This document shows positions 14,743 through 19,959 of a DNA stretch of 19,959 nucleotides, in pieces; within the stretch, counting starts at the first letter, position 1, and the number at the start of each line of letters is the position of its first letter. Made by a program: the position numbers and the translations under genes. Origin of the DNA: Candidatus Hydrogenedentota bacterium (lineage in GTDB: Bacteria; Hydrogenedentota; Hydrogenedentia; Hydrogenedentiales; CAITNO01); NCBI GenBank assembly GCA_903922535.1, contig CAIXUF010001028.1:1-19959 (forward strand), written 5' to 3'. The notes under the pieces were generated by a model, which was not told where the DNA came from, ran no database searches, and saw only the letters and a program-made list of their open reading frames with translations.

Positions 14743-15273
14743 ATGCCGTTGACACGTCTGGCCTGCGGGTGTGTGGCTGCCGGTGTGTTGGTGCTGATCA
14801 CCGCGTGTGGAAATGTCCCGGTAGGCAACAGCACAGCCGCCTCCAGTCCGGCTGTAATATCCACCGTGGACGCTGCCAAAATGGGTGAGAGCATCAAGGC
14901 GGCCCACGGCACAGTGACAGTGGTGAACCTGTGGGCGACCTGGTGTCCGCCGTGCGTGGCGGAGATGCCCGAGTTTGCGAGGTTCTACACCGAGACCAAG
15001 CGAACCGACGTGACCTTCATCAGCGTGAACGCAAACGCCCCGGAAACGATTGCCGGCGAGGTCAAGCCGTTCATCGAGAAGAACAAATTGCCCTTCCCCG
15101 TGTCCGTGCTGTCCAATGCCGATCCCGAAGCGATAGGCAAGGCCACCGGCGCCGAAGTCAGCGGGGCGCTGCCCCTTACCCTCATTTACGATCGTGCGGG
15201 AAAGCTCCAAAAGACGCTGGAAGAGCCCGTCACCTTCGACATCCTGACCGCTCTGGTCAAGCCGCTACTGTAG
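14743..15273 (+). CDS. TlpA-like thioredoxin lipoprotein
   Basis: This is a 176-residue protein. The N-terminus is a lipoprotein signal (MPLTRL, hydrophobic core, lipobox LITAC with Cys22 lipidated). After a Ser/Ala-rich linker comes a thioredoxin fold with WATWCPPC (Cys68, Cys71). The cis-Pro segment GALPLTLIYDRAGKL follows. TlpA/ResA-type proteins reduce disulfides outside the cytoplasmic membrane, for example in cytochrome c or metal-centre assembly. An ATG at 14713 overlaps the previous stop (ATGA) and would add ten residues. I prefer 14743 because AGGGA lies 7 nt before it and the signal peptide starts cleanly there. It pairs with the upstream CX3C protein as a likely redox couple. Confidence 0.85.
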   Translation: MPLTRLACGCVAAGVLVLITACGNVPVGNSTAASSPAVISTVDAAKMGESIKAAHGTVTVVNLWATWCPPCVAEMPEFARFYTETKRTDVTFISVNANAPETIAGEVKPFIEKNKLPFPVSVLSNADPEAIGKATGAEVSGALPLTLIYDRAGKLQKTLEEPVTFDILTALVKPLL

Positions 15274-15350
15274 CATCGTCAGTGCGGATCCCGTCACCGC
15301 GAGTAATTCACTGCTTAGGGTCAAGCCGGGATTAGGTGCTGAAAAATCCA

Positions 15351-15522
15351 GGGGGAGGATGCATGTTTCCGTCCACGATTTGAGTCTGCCAACACCCGCC
15401 TGCACCGGAAACAGATCCTGTAACCGATCCTTGCGAATAAACCCGGGCACAGGTATCTGTTCCCAGGCCGGGCGAATGTTGGCATGGGACGGGTTTGGGC
15501 GGGAACAGGATGCCAGTCCCCC
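15351..15522. repeat. Large imperfect inverted repeat between convergent genes
   Basis: The arms are 15351-15421 and 15449-15522, with a 27-base spacer. The inner part pairs from TGCCAAC (15387-15393, with GTTGGCA 15478-15484) through GGAAACAGATCCTGT (15407-15421, with ACAGGTATCTGTTCC 15449-15463). A symmetric 11 x 11 base internal loop follows. Then TGTTTCCGTCCA (15364-15375) pairs with TGGGCGGGAACA (15496-15507), and GGGGGA pairs with TCCCCC at the base. It occupies the 274-base gap between the thioredoxin lipoprotein gene and the response regulator gene, which has no gene. It could be a bidirectional termination or RNA-stability element, a small structured RNA, or a decayed mobile repeat. 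Confidence 0.6.
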
Positions 15523-15547
15523 GGCGGGTCCCGGCGGGAGTTCTGGG

Positions 15548-16909
15548 TTATTCCGGATCGACCGGGTAGCCCTGCTGGCGGTAGGTCTGGAGGCGGTAGG
15601 TGAGGGTACGGCGGCTTATGCCGAGAGCGCGGGCCGTCTCGCTCCGGTTGAACTGGTGCTCCTGCAGGACCTGGAGGATGGTGGCGCGCTCGACGTCGTC
15701 CATATAGGTGCCCGTTGCGGGTTCGTCGTGCGTTGTCTCCGTTGCGGGCTGCGCCTGCTGCATGCGCTTGGGAAGGTGTTCGGTCAGAATGACATCGCCG
15801 CGGGCAAGGAGGACGGCGCGCTCGATGACGTTGCGCAGTTCGCGCACGTTTCCGGGCCAGTCGTGGAGTTCCATGCAGGCGATGGTGCCGGGGGAAAAAC
15901 GCGGCTTGCCCTTGCTGAACTCGGCCGCGAACTGGCGGGCAAGCGGGGCAATGTCGGCCTTGCGTTCGCGCAGCGGCGGGACGTGGATTTCCATGACGTT
16001 AAGCCTGTAGAAGAGGTCCTCGCGAAAACGTCCCGCCTCGACTTCCCGCTCCAGATTGCGGTTGGTGGCCGCGAGTATTCGGACGTTTGTCTGTATCTCG
16101 GTGTTGGATCCGACGCGGTTAAAGCTGCCGTCCTGGGTGACGCGCAGCAGCTTTGCCTGCAATGCGGGGGACATTTCGCCGATCTCATCAAGCAGCAGCG
16201 TGCCCTTGTCGGCCTCCTCAAAGCGGCCGATGCGCCTTCCGAGCGCGCCGGTGAAGGCACCCTTTTCATGGCCGAAGAGTTCGCTTTCGAGCAGGTTCTC
16301 GGGGATGGCGGCGCAGTTCACTTTCACCAGGGGCCCGGCAGCACGGGCGCTCCAGCGGTGAAGGAGGTCGGCGACGACTTCCTTGCCGGTGCCGCTTTCG
16401 CCGGTGATGAGCAGGCGCGTGTCGGAGGGCGCGGCCAGCGCGGCGTCGCGCAGCACCTCCAGCATGGCCGCGCTTTGGGCGACGATGTTTTCGGGTATCT
16501 TGAAGCCTTCCGGGGCCGGTGCGGGACCGCTGTCGGCCAGGACCAGGGCGCGGCGCACGGTGGCAAGCAGTTCGTCGAGGTCGATGGGCTTTTCCAGGTA
16601 GTCCACGGCGCCGCCGCGGATGGCGCCGACGGCGTCGAGTATGTCGGCGTAGGCGGTGACGAGCAGCATGGGCAGGCCGGCGTATTTTCCGACGACGCTG
16701 TCCAGCAACTGCAATCCTGTCATGCCGGGCATGCGCACGTCGGAGATGAGCATGTCCGGGCGGGCCGCGGCGAGACGCTCCAGCGCGTCGTGCCCGGACA
16801 CAGCCGTGATTACGGAAAAGCCCTGTCCGGAGAGGAAGGACTCCAGCAGGCTGCGCTGTCCCGGATCGTCATCGACGACGAGTATGTTCTTTCCGAGCGG
16901 TTTGTTCAC
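15548..16909 (-). CDS. Sigma-54-dependent response regulator, NtrC/ZraR type
   Basis: This is a 453-residue activator with three domains. The receiver (8-120) has VVDDD at 11-15, phosphoacceptor Asp57 in SDVRMPG, Thr85 and Lys107 in YLEKP. The AAA+ domain (about 140-370) has Walker A GESGTGKE, the sigma-54-contacting GAFTGA loop (GHEKGAFTGALG) and Walker B GTLLLDEIGE. The Fis-type HTH at the C-terminus ends in NRSETARALGISRRTLTYRL. On phosphorylation such proteins bind an upstream dyad and open sigma-54 promoters. The start is the GTG at 16907-16909, 2 bases after the kinase stop, with AAGGA overlapping the kinase's last codons. The likely target is the sigma-54 promoter at 19445-19459. Confidence 0.93.
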   Translation of the reverse strand: MNKPLGKNILVVDDDPGQRSLLESFLSGQGFSVITAVSGHDALERLAAARPDMLISDVRMPGMTGLQLLDSVVGKYAGLPMLLVTAYADILDAVGAIRGGAVDYLEKPIDLDELLATVRRALVLADSGPAPAPEGFKIPENIVAQSAAMLEVLRDAALAAPSDTRLLITGESGTGKEVVADLLHRWSARAAGPLVKVNCAAIPENLLESELFGHEKGAFTGALGRRIGRFEEADKGTLLLDEIGEMSPALQAKLLRVTQDGSFNRVGSNTEIQTNVRILAATNRNLEREVEAGRFREDLFYRLNVMEIHVPPLRERKADIAPLARQFAAEFSKGKPRFSPGTIACMELHDWPGNVRELRNVIERAVLLARGDVILTEHLPKRMQQAQPATETTHDEPATGTYMDDVERATILQVLQEHQFNRSETARALGISRRTLTYRLQTYRQQGYPVDPE

Positions 16910-16911
16910 GT

Positions 16912-18549
16912 TCAGTCCTTCGCGCCGTTTTTGTCCAAGGCAATGCCACGCACCACAAACACGGCCCCGTTTCCGCCGGATTCGCAGGCCACCTCCCAAT
17001 GGTGGGCGAGCGCGATTTGGCGCACCACGGCGAGGCCGAGTCCCGTGCCGTGTTCCGAGGCGGTGACGTAGGGGCGGAACACCTCTTCGCGATCCTTCTC
17101 GGGAACACCGGGGCCGTTGTCACGGACTTCCATGCGCGCGGTCTTGTCCGATTCGGCAGCCAGACGCACTTCGACATGCCCATGGTTGGACACGGCCTGC
17201 ACGGCGTTGATCAGCAGGTTAAAGAGGGTCTGGCGCAGCATGTCCTCGTCGGCGATCACATGAAGTTGCGGTCCGGTCAGCACAAGGGAAACGCCTTTCT
17301 CTTCCCGGTCGACGGCGAGCACATCGAACATCGACTGCACGAGCGCGTTGAGGTCAACCCGTTTGGGGGCCGGCTGCACGGGCCGGGCGTAGGCGAGAAA
17401 CTGGTTGAGCCTTCCGGCCACGCGGTCGGCCTCTTCGGTAATCTTTTCGGCGGTGTCGCGCACTTCCATGGGGACGCCCACGCCGCGCCCGATCATCTGC
17501 GACATGCCCCGGATCAGGTTGAGCGGATTCTTTGTCTCATGAACCAGGCCGGCCGCCGTGACATTTAGTTCCTGCAGGCGGGTGGAGATTTCCTGGGCGC
17601 GCACAAGCTGGACCGCCAGATCGGAGGAGCGCCGGAAGGAGCGCCATGCCAGGGCGAGGGCCATGCAGGCCAGCAGGGCGCCGCCGAGCACAATGCCGCG
17701 CAACCGCAGGTCGGCGGCCACTTCGGCGCGCAGCGCGTCCGTCGGAATGGTGACCAGGAACCAGTGCACGCCGTGTTCCTGCACCAGCCGCTCATACTCG
17801 GGCCGGTTCATCCAGGGCGGTTGTTCGGGCGGCGGACCGGACGGCGGGCCCAGCGCCATCATGAGCAGGTCTCTAAGCATCTCCTCGGTCAGCGGGCGGC
17901 CCACCAGCGAGCGGCGCAGTGTTTCGGCGCGGCCTTCATTGACGGCCCCCTCCCGAAACATGCCGAGTATGGTGTCCACCTGTTCCGCGCTCAAAGGGCT
18001 GTCGCCGACCATGCCGAGCAGCGTCTTGCGGTTGGCCTCGCTGATGAGGGGCGCGACAAAGGGGCTGTTCAGGAAATCCTGCACGGTTCTTGCCTCGCCG
18101 TGCCCGTTGGGGTCGCGCGGCGCGTCCAGCGGCAGGATGGCGGGAGAATTTGCGTTGCCTTCCGTGCCGGGGCCCAGTGCGACGAGGTTGGCGAAAGAGG
18201 CGGTGTCGCGCGTCCAGTATTCATGGGTGCGCAGCAGCATGGCCGCGTCGACAACCATGGGGCGTCCCGCCTTGGCGACCACCTCGCCGGCGGCGTTGAG
18301 CAGCATGACGGACCGAAGTTCAGTTGAGTTGGTGAGTTCGCTGAGTGCCGCCTCCAGGCGGGGTTTGGGGATGATCGCGGTTCTTCCCTGGGAACGGATG
18401 ACCACGCTGAGCGCGGCGGAAAGATCGTGGGCGCGGTTTGCCAGATTCTTCCTGGCCAACTCACCCGCCCTCTGGTGTTCGAGAAGCTGCCAGCCTGCAA
18501 AAGCCAGCCACGTGATCACGAGCAGCGCGTAGGTCAGGTTTCGGCGCAT
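16912..18549 (-). CDS. Membrane sensor histidine kinase, partner of the sigma-54 regulator
   Basis: This is a 545-residue kinase. TM1 is at about 5-22. A large extracytoplasmic sensor region (about 23-284) includes a proline-rich stretch GPPSGPPPEQPPW shortly before the second membrane segment. TM2 is at about 285-302. The cytoplasmic dimerisation domain has the H box AAGLVHETKNPLNLIRGMSQ with His337. The catalytic GHKL domain has the N box NLLINAVQAV, G1 VRDNGPGVP, F box VFRPYVT and G2 GTGLGLAVV. The H-box wording (HEtkNPLnli.G) is that of NtrB/ZraS/AtoS-type kinases that serve sigma-54 regulators. The ATG at 18547-18549 puts the membrane helix right at the N-terminus; an upstream in-frame start at 18609 is less likely. 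It is tightly coupled to the regulator gene. Confidence 0.9.
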   Translation of the reverse strand: MRRNLTYALLVITWLAFAGWQLLEHQRAGELARKNLANRAHDLSAALSVVIRSQGRTAIIPKPRLEAALSELTNSTELRSVMLLNAAGEVVAKAGRPMVVDAAMLLRTHEYWTRDTASFANLVALGPGTEGNANSPAILPLDAPRDPNGHGEARTVQDFLNSPFVAPLISEANRKTLLGMVGDSPLSAEQVDTILGMFREGAVNEGRAETLRRSLVGRPLTEEMLRDLLMMALGPPSGPPPEQPPWMNRPEYERLVQEHGVHWFLVTIPTDALRAEVAADLRLRGIVLGGALLACMALALAWRSFRRSSDLAVQLVRAQEISTRLQELNVTAAGLVHETKNPLNLIRGMSQMIGRGVGVPMEVRDTAEKITEEADRVAGRLNQFLAYARPVQPAPKRVDLNALVQSMFDVLAVDREEKGVSLVLTGPQLHVIADEDMLRQTLFNLLINAVQAVSNHGHVEVRLAAESDKTARMEVRDNGPGVPEKDREEVFRPYVTASEHGTGLGLAVVRQIALAHHWEVACESGGNGAVFVVRGIALDKNGAKD

Positions 18550-18597
18550 GGTTGATTTGTTTCCTCTGTCTTCCGGGGTGGTTCCCGGCGCGCATCG

Positions 18598-18603
18598 ATT
18601 ATA
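18598..18603 (-). promoter_or_regulatory. Possible -10 box for the kinase-regulator genes
   Basis: A perfect TATAAT on the minus strand lies about 50 bases before the kinase ATG, but no good -35 sits at 16-18 bases. It could give basal expression of kinase and regulator independent of the sigma-54 promoter. Confidence 0.35.
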
Positions 18604-18651
18604 TGTCATCCGGGCATTGCGGGCAGCATTGACAACGGGGCAAGGCAGGGT

Positions 18652-18685
18652 GGCGGCGCACCGGACCAGTTTCCGATGCGCCGCC
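18652..18685. terminator. GC-rich stem-loop between EF-hand gene and kinase gene
   Basis: GGCGGCGCA (18652-18660) pairs perfectly with TGCGCCGCC (18677-18685), and CGG/CCG extend the stem inward past a one-base bulge. It lies 20 bases after the EF-hand stop on the minus strand. There is no U-run, so it more likely reduces read-through or protects the EF-hand message than terminates fully. Confidence 0.5.
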
Positions 18686-18704
18686 TGTGTTCGGCCGATA
18701 TGAA

Positions 18705-19370
18705 TTACTGTCGGGGCGGGCCGTCACCGGGACCAAAGGGACCGCCCGGGCCGCCGTGTCCGGGTTCAGGACCGCGGGCCTTCTTCATTTCTTCCCTGCT
18801 CAGGCTCCCGTCCTTGTTGGTGTCGATTTCGTCAAACTGCCGCTGGACGATCTTTGCCCAGGCGGTGGTGTATTCCTCCTTGGTGACTTTGCCGTCCTTG
18901 TTGGCGTCGAGCTGTTCGGCTGTGGGATGCGGCGGCCTCATGGGCGGGCGCCTTCCACCGGCCTGGCCATCGGGTGGTGGTGGGGGACCGCCTGCGGTGT
19001 CACCGGTGCCGTGGTCACCGCCGCGCGGACCGTGTTCGGCGCTGTCGGTCTTCTCAAGTTCTTTCTTGCTTAGGCTGCCGTCGCTGTTGGTGTCCAGTTT
19101 CTTGAACTGTTCCTGGATGAACTTGTCCCATGCCGCAGTGTATTCCTCGTTGGTGATCTTGCCGTCGTGATTGGCGTCCAACTGGTCGGGGGAGGGGCCG
19201 AAGTGGCCGGGTCCGCCGCCGGGACCACCGGGCGGCGGCATCATGCCACCGGGTCCTCCGGGGGGTGGACCATAACCGTCACCGGGGCCGCCCTGGGCCA
19301 AAGCCGGGGCCAAAATGAGCACTGAGGCGGCCAGGGCCATACAGCCCGTTAATAGCAGCGTGGTTTTCAT
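18705..19370 (-). CDS. Secreted EF-hand protein with two tandem EF-hand pairs
   Basis: This is a 221-residue protein. Residues 1-25 are a signal peptide ending in ALA before Gln26. Gly/Pro-rich stretches (27-61 and 113-150, and the C-terminal tail) separate two EF-hand pairs. The calcium loops are at 65-76 (DANHDGKITNEE), 93-104 (DTNSDGSLSKKE), 155-166 (DANKDGKVTKEE) and 183-194 (DTNKDGSLSREE). All have the canonical D-x-N/D-x-D-G-x-hydrophobic-x-x-x-E pattern, so all four should bind Ca2+. The second pair repeats the first at a 90-residue offset, which is an internal duplication. The start ATG 19368-19370 has AAGGAG 8 nt upstream. A consensus sigma-54 promoter precedes it and the kinase/regulator pair follows on the same strand. 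It probably acts outside the cytoplasmic membrane. Confidence 0.9.
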   Translation of the reverse strand: MKTTLLLTGCMALAASVLILAPALAQGGPGDGYGPPPGGPGGMMPPPGGPGGGPGHFGPSPDQLDANHDGKITNEEYTAAWDKFIQEQFKKLDTNSDGSLSKKELEKTDSAEHGPRGGDHGTGDTAGGPPPPPDGQAGGRRPPMRPPHPTAEQLDANKDGKVTKEEYTTAWAKIVQRQFDEIDTNKDGSLSREEMKKARGPEPGHGGPGGPFGPGDGPPRQ

Positions 19371-19444
19371 TGCCGCGTCTCCTTCTTTGTTCTGCATTCA
19401 GTTTGTGGCCGCGTCCTGCACGGGGACGTTTCGATTGGGACAAG

Positions 19445-19459
19445 GCAAGGTTCGTGCCA
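19445..19459 (-). promoter_or_regulatory. Sigma-54 (-24/-12) promoter of the EF-hand gene
   Basis: On the minus strand the sequence is TGGCAC-GAACC-TTGC. This matches the sigma-54 consensus TGGCAC-N5-TTGC exactly over these bases and keeps the required GG-N10-GC spacing. The predicted start of transcription is near 19433, giving a leader of about 63 nt before the EF-hand ATG. An NtrC-type activator is encoded downstream in the same direction. Confidence 0.8.
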
Positions 19460-19502
19460 TGCGGCGAAGATGGGTGCGGGGAGAGATTCAGTCGAGAGGA
19501 TG

Positions 19503-19540
19503 TTTTGGGGGTGTTGCGAGTCTGGACAATACCCAAAAAA
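19503..19540. promoter_or_regulatory. Dyad upstream of the sigma-54 promoter, candidate activator site
   Basis: TTTTGGGGGTGTTG (19503-19516) and CAATACCCAAAAAA (19527-19540) are an inverted repeat matching at 11 of 14 positions with a 10-base spacer. Its centre is about 90 bases upstream of the predicted sigma-54 start, the usual position of enhancer sites for NtrC-family activators. No U-run follows on either strand, so a terminator is less likely. Confidence 0.45.
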
Positions 19541-19541
19541 C

Positions 19542-19651
19542 ATGGACAATATGGACAGTATGGACGAAATGGACAATATGGACAATATGGACGGGTTGCC
19601 GCACAGATCTTGGCGCGGGTCCATACCGTCCATACCGTTCATTTCGTCCAC
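19542..19651. repeat. Palindromic array of 9-nt ATGGACnnn units
   Basis: Six perfect head-to-tail units ATGGACnnn (AAT, AGT, GAA, AAT, AAT, GGG) run from 19542 to 19595. After a 26-base loop, four complementary units (GTCCATACC twice, GTTCATTTC, GTCCAC) run from 19619 to 19651. The 33-base arms 19560-19592 and 19619-19651 pair in register with six differences. On the minus strand five of the six become G-U wobble pairs, so the hairpin would be strongest in minus-strand RNA. That RNA would be the 3' trailer of the SAM hydroxide adenosyltransferase gene. The gap 19371-19751 contains this array, the dyad and the sigma-54 promoter, and no gene. Confidence 0.85.
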
Positions 19652-19751
19652 GAGTTCTATTATGGCGGTCAGGCTAAATGCGGGTCTCCGCTGCGTAATC
19701 TTTGCCTGTGCAGGAGATCGGGGCTGCGCAGAATCTGCGCAGGGCGGAACC

Positions 19752-19959
19752 TCAGGCGGTGCGGATGGTGTAGCCGCGATGCAGGCCTAGGGTGACGGCG
19801 GCGTTACCGTCGCGCACGGCGATTTCTATACGTCCAGTGCTGCCCGCGAGCGCCAGTGCCGCTCCGGGCGCCACATCCCCATAGGTGCCGCGCAGGGGCA
19901 CGGTGTGCTGGCCGTTTTGAATTACGGCCGAGCGTGCCGGCCCGGCCGTGCCGAAGAGG
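19752..19959 (-). CDS. SAM hydroxide adenosyltransferase (DUF62 family), C-terminal part
   Basis: The last 69 codons are in the window and the gene enters from the right edge. The readable C-terminus, with LRGTYGDVAPGAALALAGST followed by GRIEIAVRDGNAAVTLGL, matches the C-terminal beta domain of S-adenosyl-L-methionine hydroxide adenosyltransferases (SAM_OH_AdoTrfase, formerly DUF62), typical text 'TYaDvapGe.valigSsGrLEIAvrnGnAa..lgl..Gd.v.v'. These enzymes hydrolyse SAM to adenosine and methionine; chlorinase and fluorinase relatives use halide. The catalytic N-terminal domain is outside the window, so hydroxide versus halide use cannot be judged. Confidence 0.82.
   Translation of the reverse strand, partial: LFGTAGPARSAVIQNGQHTVPLRGTYGDVAPGAALALAGSTGRIEIAVRDGNAAVTLGLHRGYTIRTA

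Noticed and set aside
15351..15522. Integron attC site or integron cassette boundary
   Set aside because: The palindrome lacks GTTRRRY/RYYYAAC ends (the nearest are GTTGGCA and TGCCAAC), and there is no integrase or cassette array.
15359..17071. A 570-codon plus-strand open frame opposite the response regulator
   Set aside because: It is antisense to a gene with complete receiver, AAA+ and HTH motifs, and it starts inside the inverted repeat; no domain is visible.
19542..19651. CRISPR array
   Set aside because: The repeat unit is 9 nt with no unique spacers, the array is palindromic and no cas gene is present.
19470..19790. Protein with repeated Met-Asp-Asn / Met-Asp-Ser triplets
   Set aside because: The peptide periodicity is only the 9-nt ATGGACnnn repeat read in frame; there is no ribosome-binding site and it continues into unrelated sequence.
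1..19959. Prophage, insertion sequence or conjugative element
   Set aside because: No transposase, integrase, phage structural or transfer gene is recognisable; neighbouring genes are ordinary chromosomal families.

Overview
The window reads as a chromosomal segment of a GC-rich, Gram-negative-type environmental bacterium. Evidence for this is a lipoprotein signal peptide, several inner-membrane proteins, a sigma-54 two-component system, a CxC/CxxC zinc-ribbon N-terminus on a large membrane protein, and palindromic intergenic repeats. The mix would suit Candidatus Hydrogenedentota, Planctomycetota or a relative, but nothing in the sequence fixes the phylum and this is a low-confidence inference. 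Nothing resembles a plasmid backbone, a phage or an insertion sequence.

Layout. 1-656 (-): start of a membrane-anchored neutral-ceramidase-like protein, cut by the window edge. 1006-2112 (+): membrane acyltransferase. 2118-4046 (-): VIT1/CCC1-type iron/manganese transporter and two small membrane proteins, one with a C-terminal zinc ribbon. 4063-4474 (-): decayed hicA-hicB toxin-antitoxin pair. 4741-6156 (+): B12-binding-type radical SAM enzyme. 6220-9253 (-): tRNA-His, hisS and a MutL/MORC-like GHKL ATPase in one direction. 9452-9670 (-): small unknown gene with its own promoter and terminator. 9888-11252 (-): FprA-type ferredoxin/NADP reductase. 11574-13966 (+): possible 14-codon leader and a 783-residue zinc-ribbon/membrane protein. 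14099-15273 (+): two secreted or anchored thioredoxin-fold proteins. 15548-19370 (-): sigma-54 response regulator, histidine kinase and secreted four-EF-hand protein. 19752-19959 (-): C-terminus of a SAM hydroxide adenosyltransferase.

Most coherent unit. The last operon-like block combines a secreted EF-hand (probably Ca2+-binding) protein, a membrane histidine kinase and an NtrC-family activator. A consensus -24/-12 sigma-54 promoter lies in front of the EF-hand gene, with a dyad about 90 bp upstream of the predicted start of transcription. The arrangement resembles the ZraP-ZraS-ZraR circuit of enterobacteria, with an EF-hand protein in place of the zinc-binding chaperone.

Other signals. 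(1) The tRNA-His encodes A73 and has no G at -1, and it precedes a HisRS whose motif 2 contains KPGPGRFRQF. This combination is known from alphaproteobacteria and is not the usual bacterial His identity. (2) Three intergenic palindromes are built from 9-nt units (ATGGGAnnn, ACAGGATnn/ACATGGATn, ATGGACnnn). (3) A large imperfect inverted repeat fills the gap between convergent genes at 15351-15522. (4) The hicAB remnant carries a premature stop, frameshifts and a C-terminal deletion.
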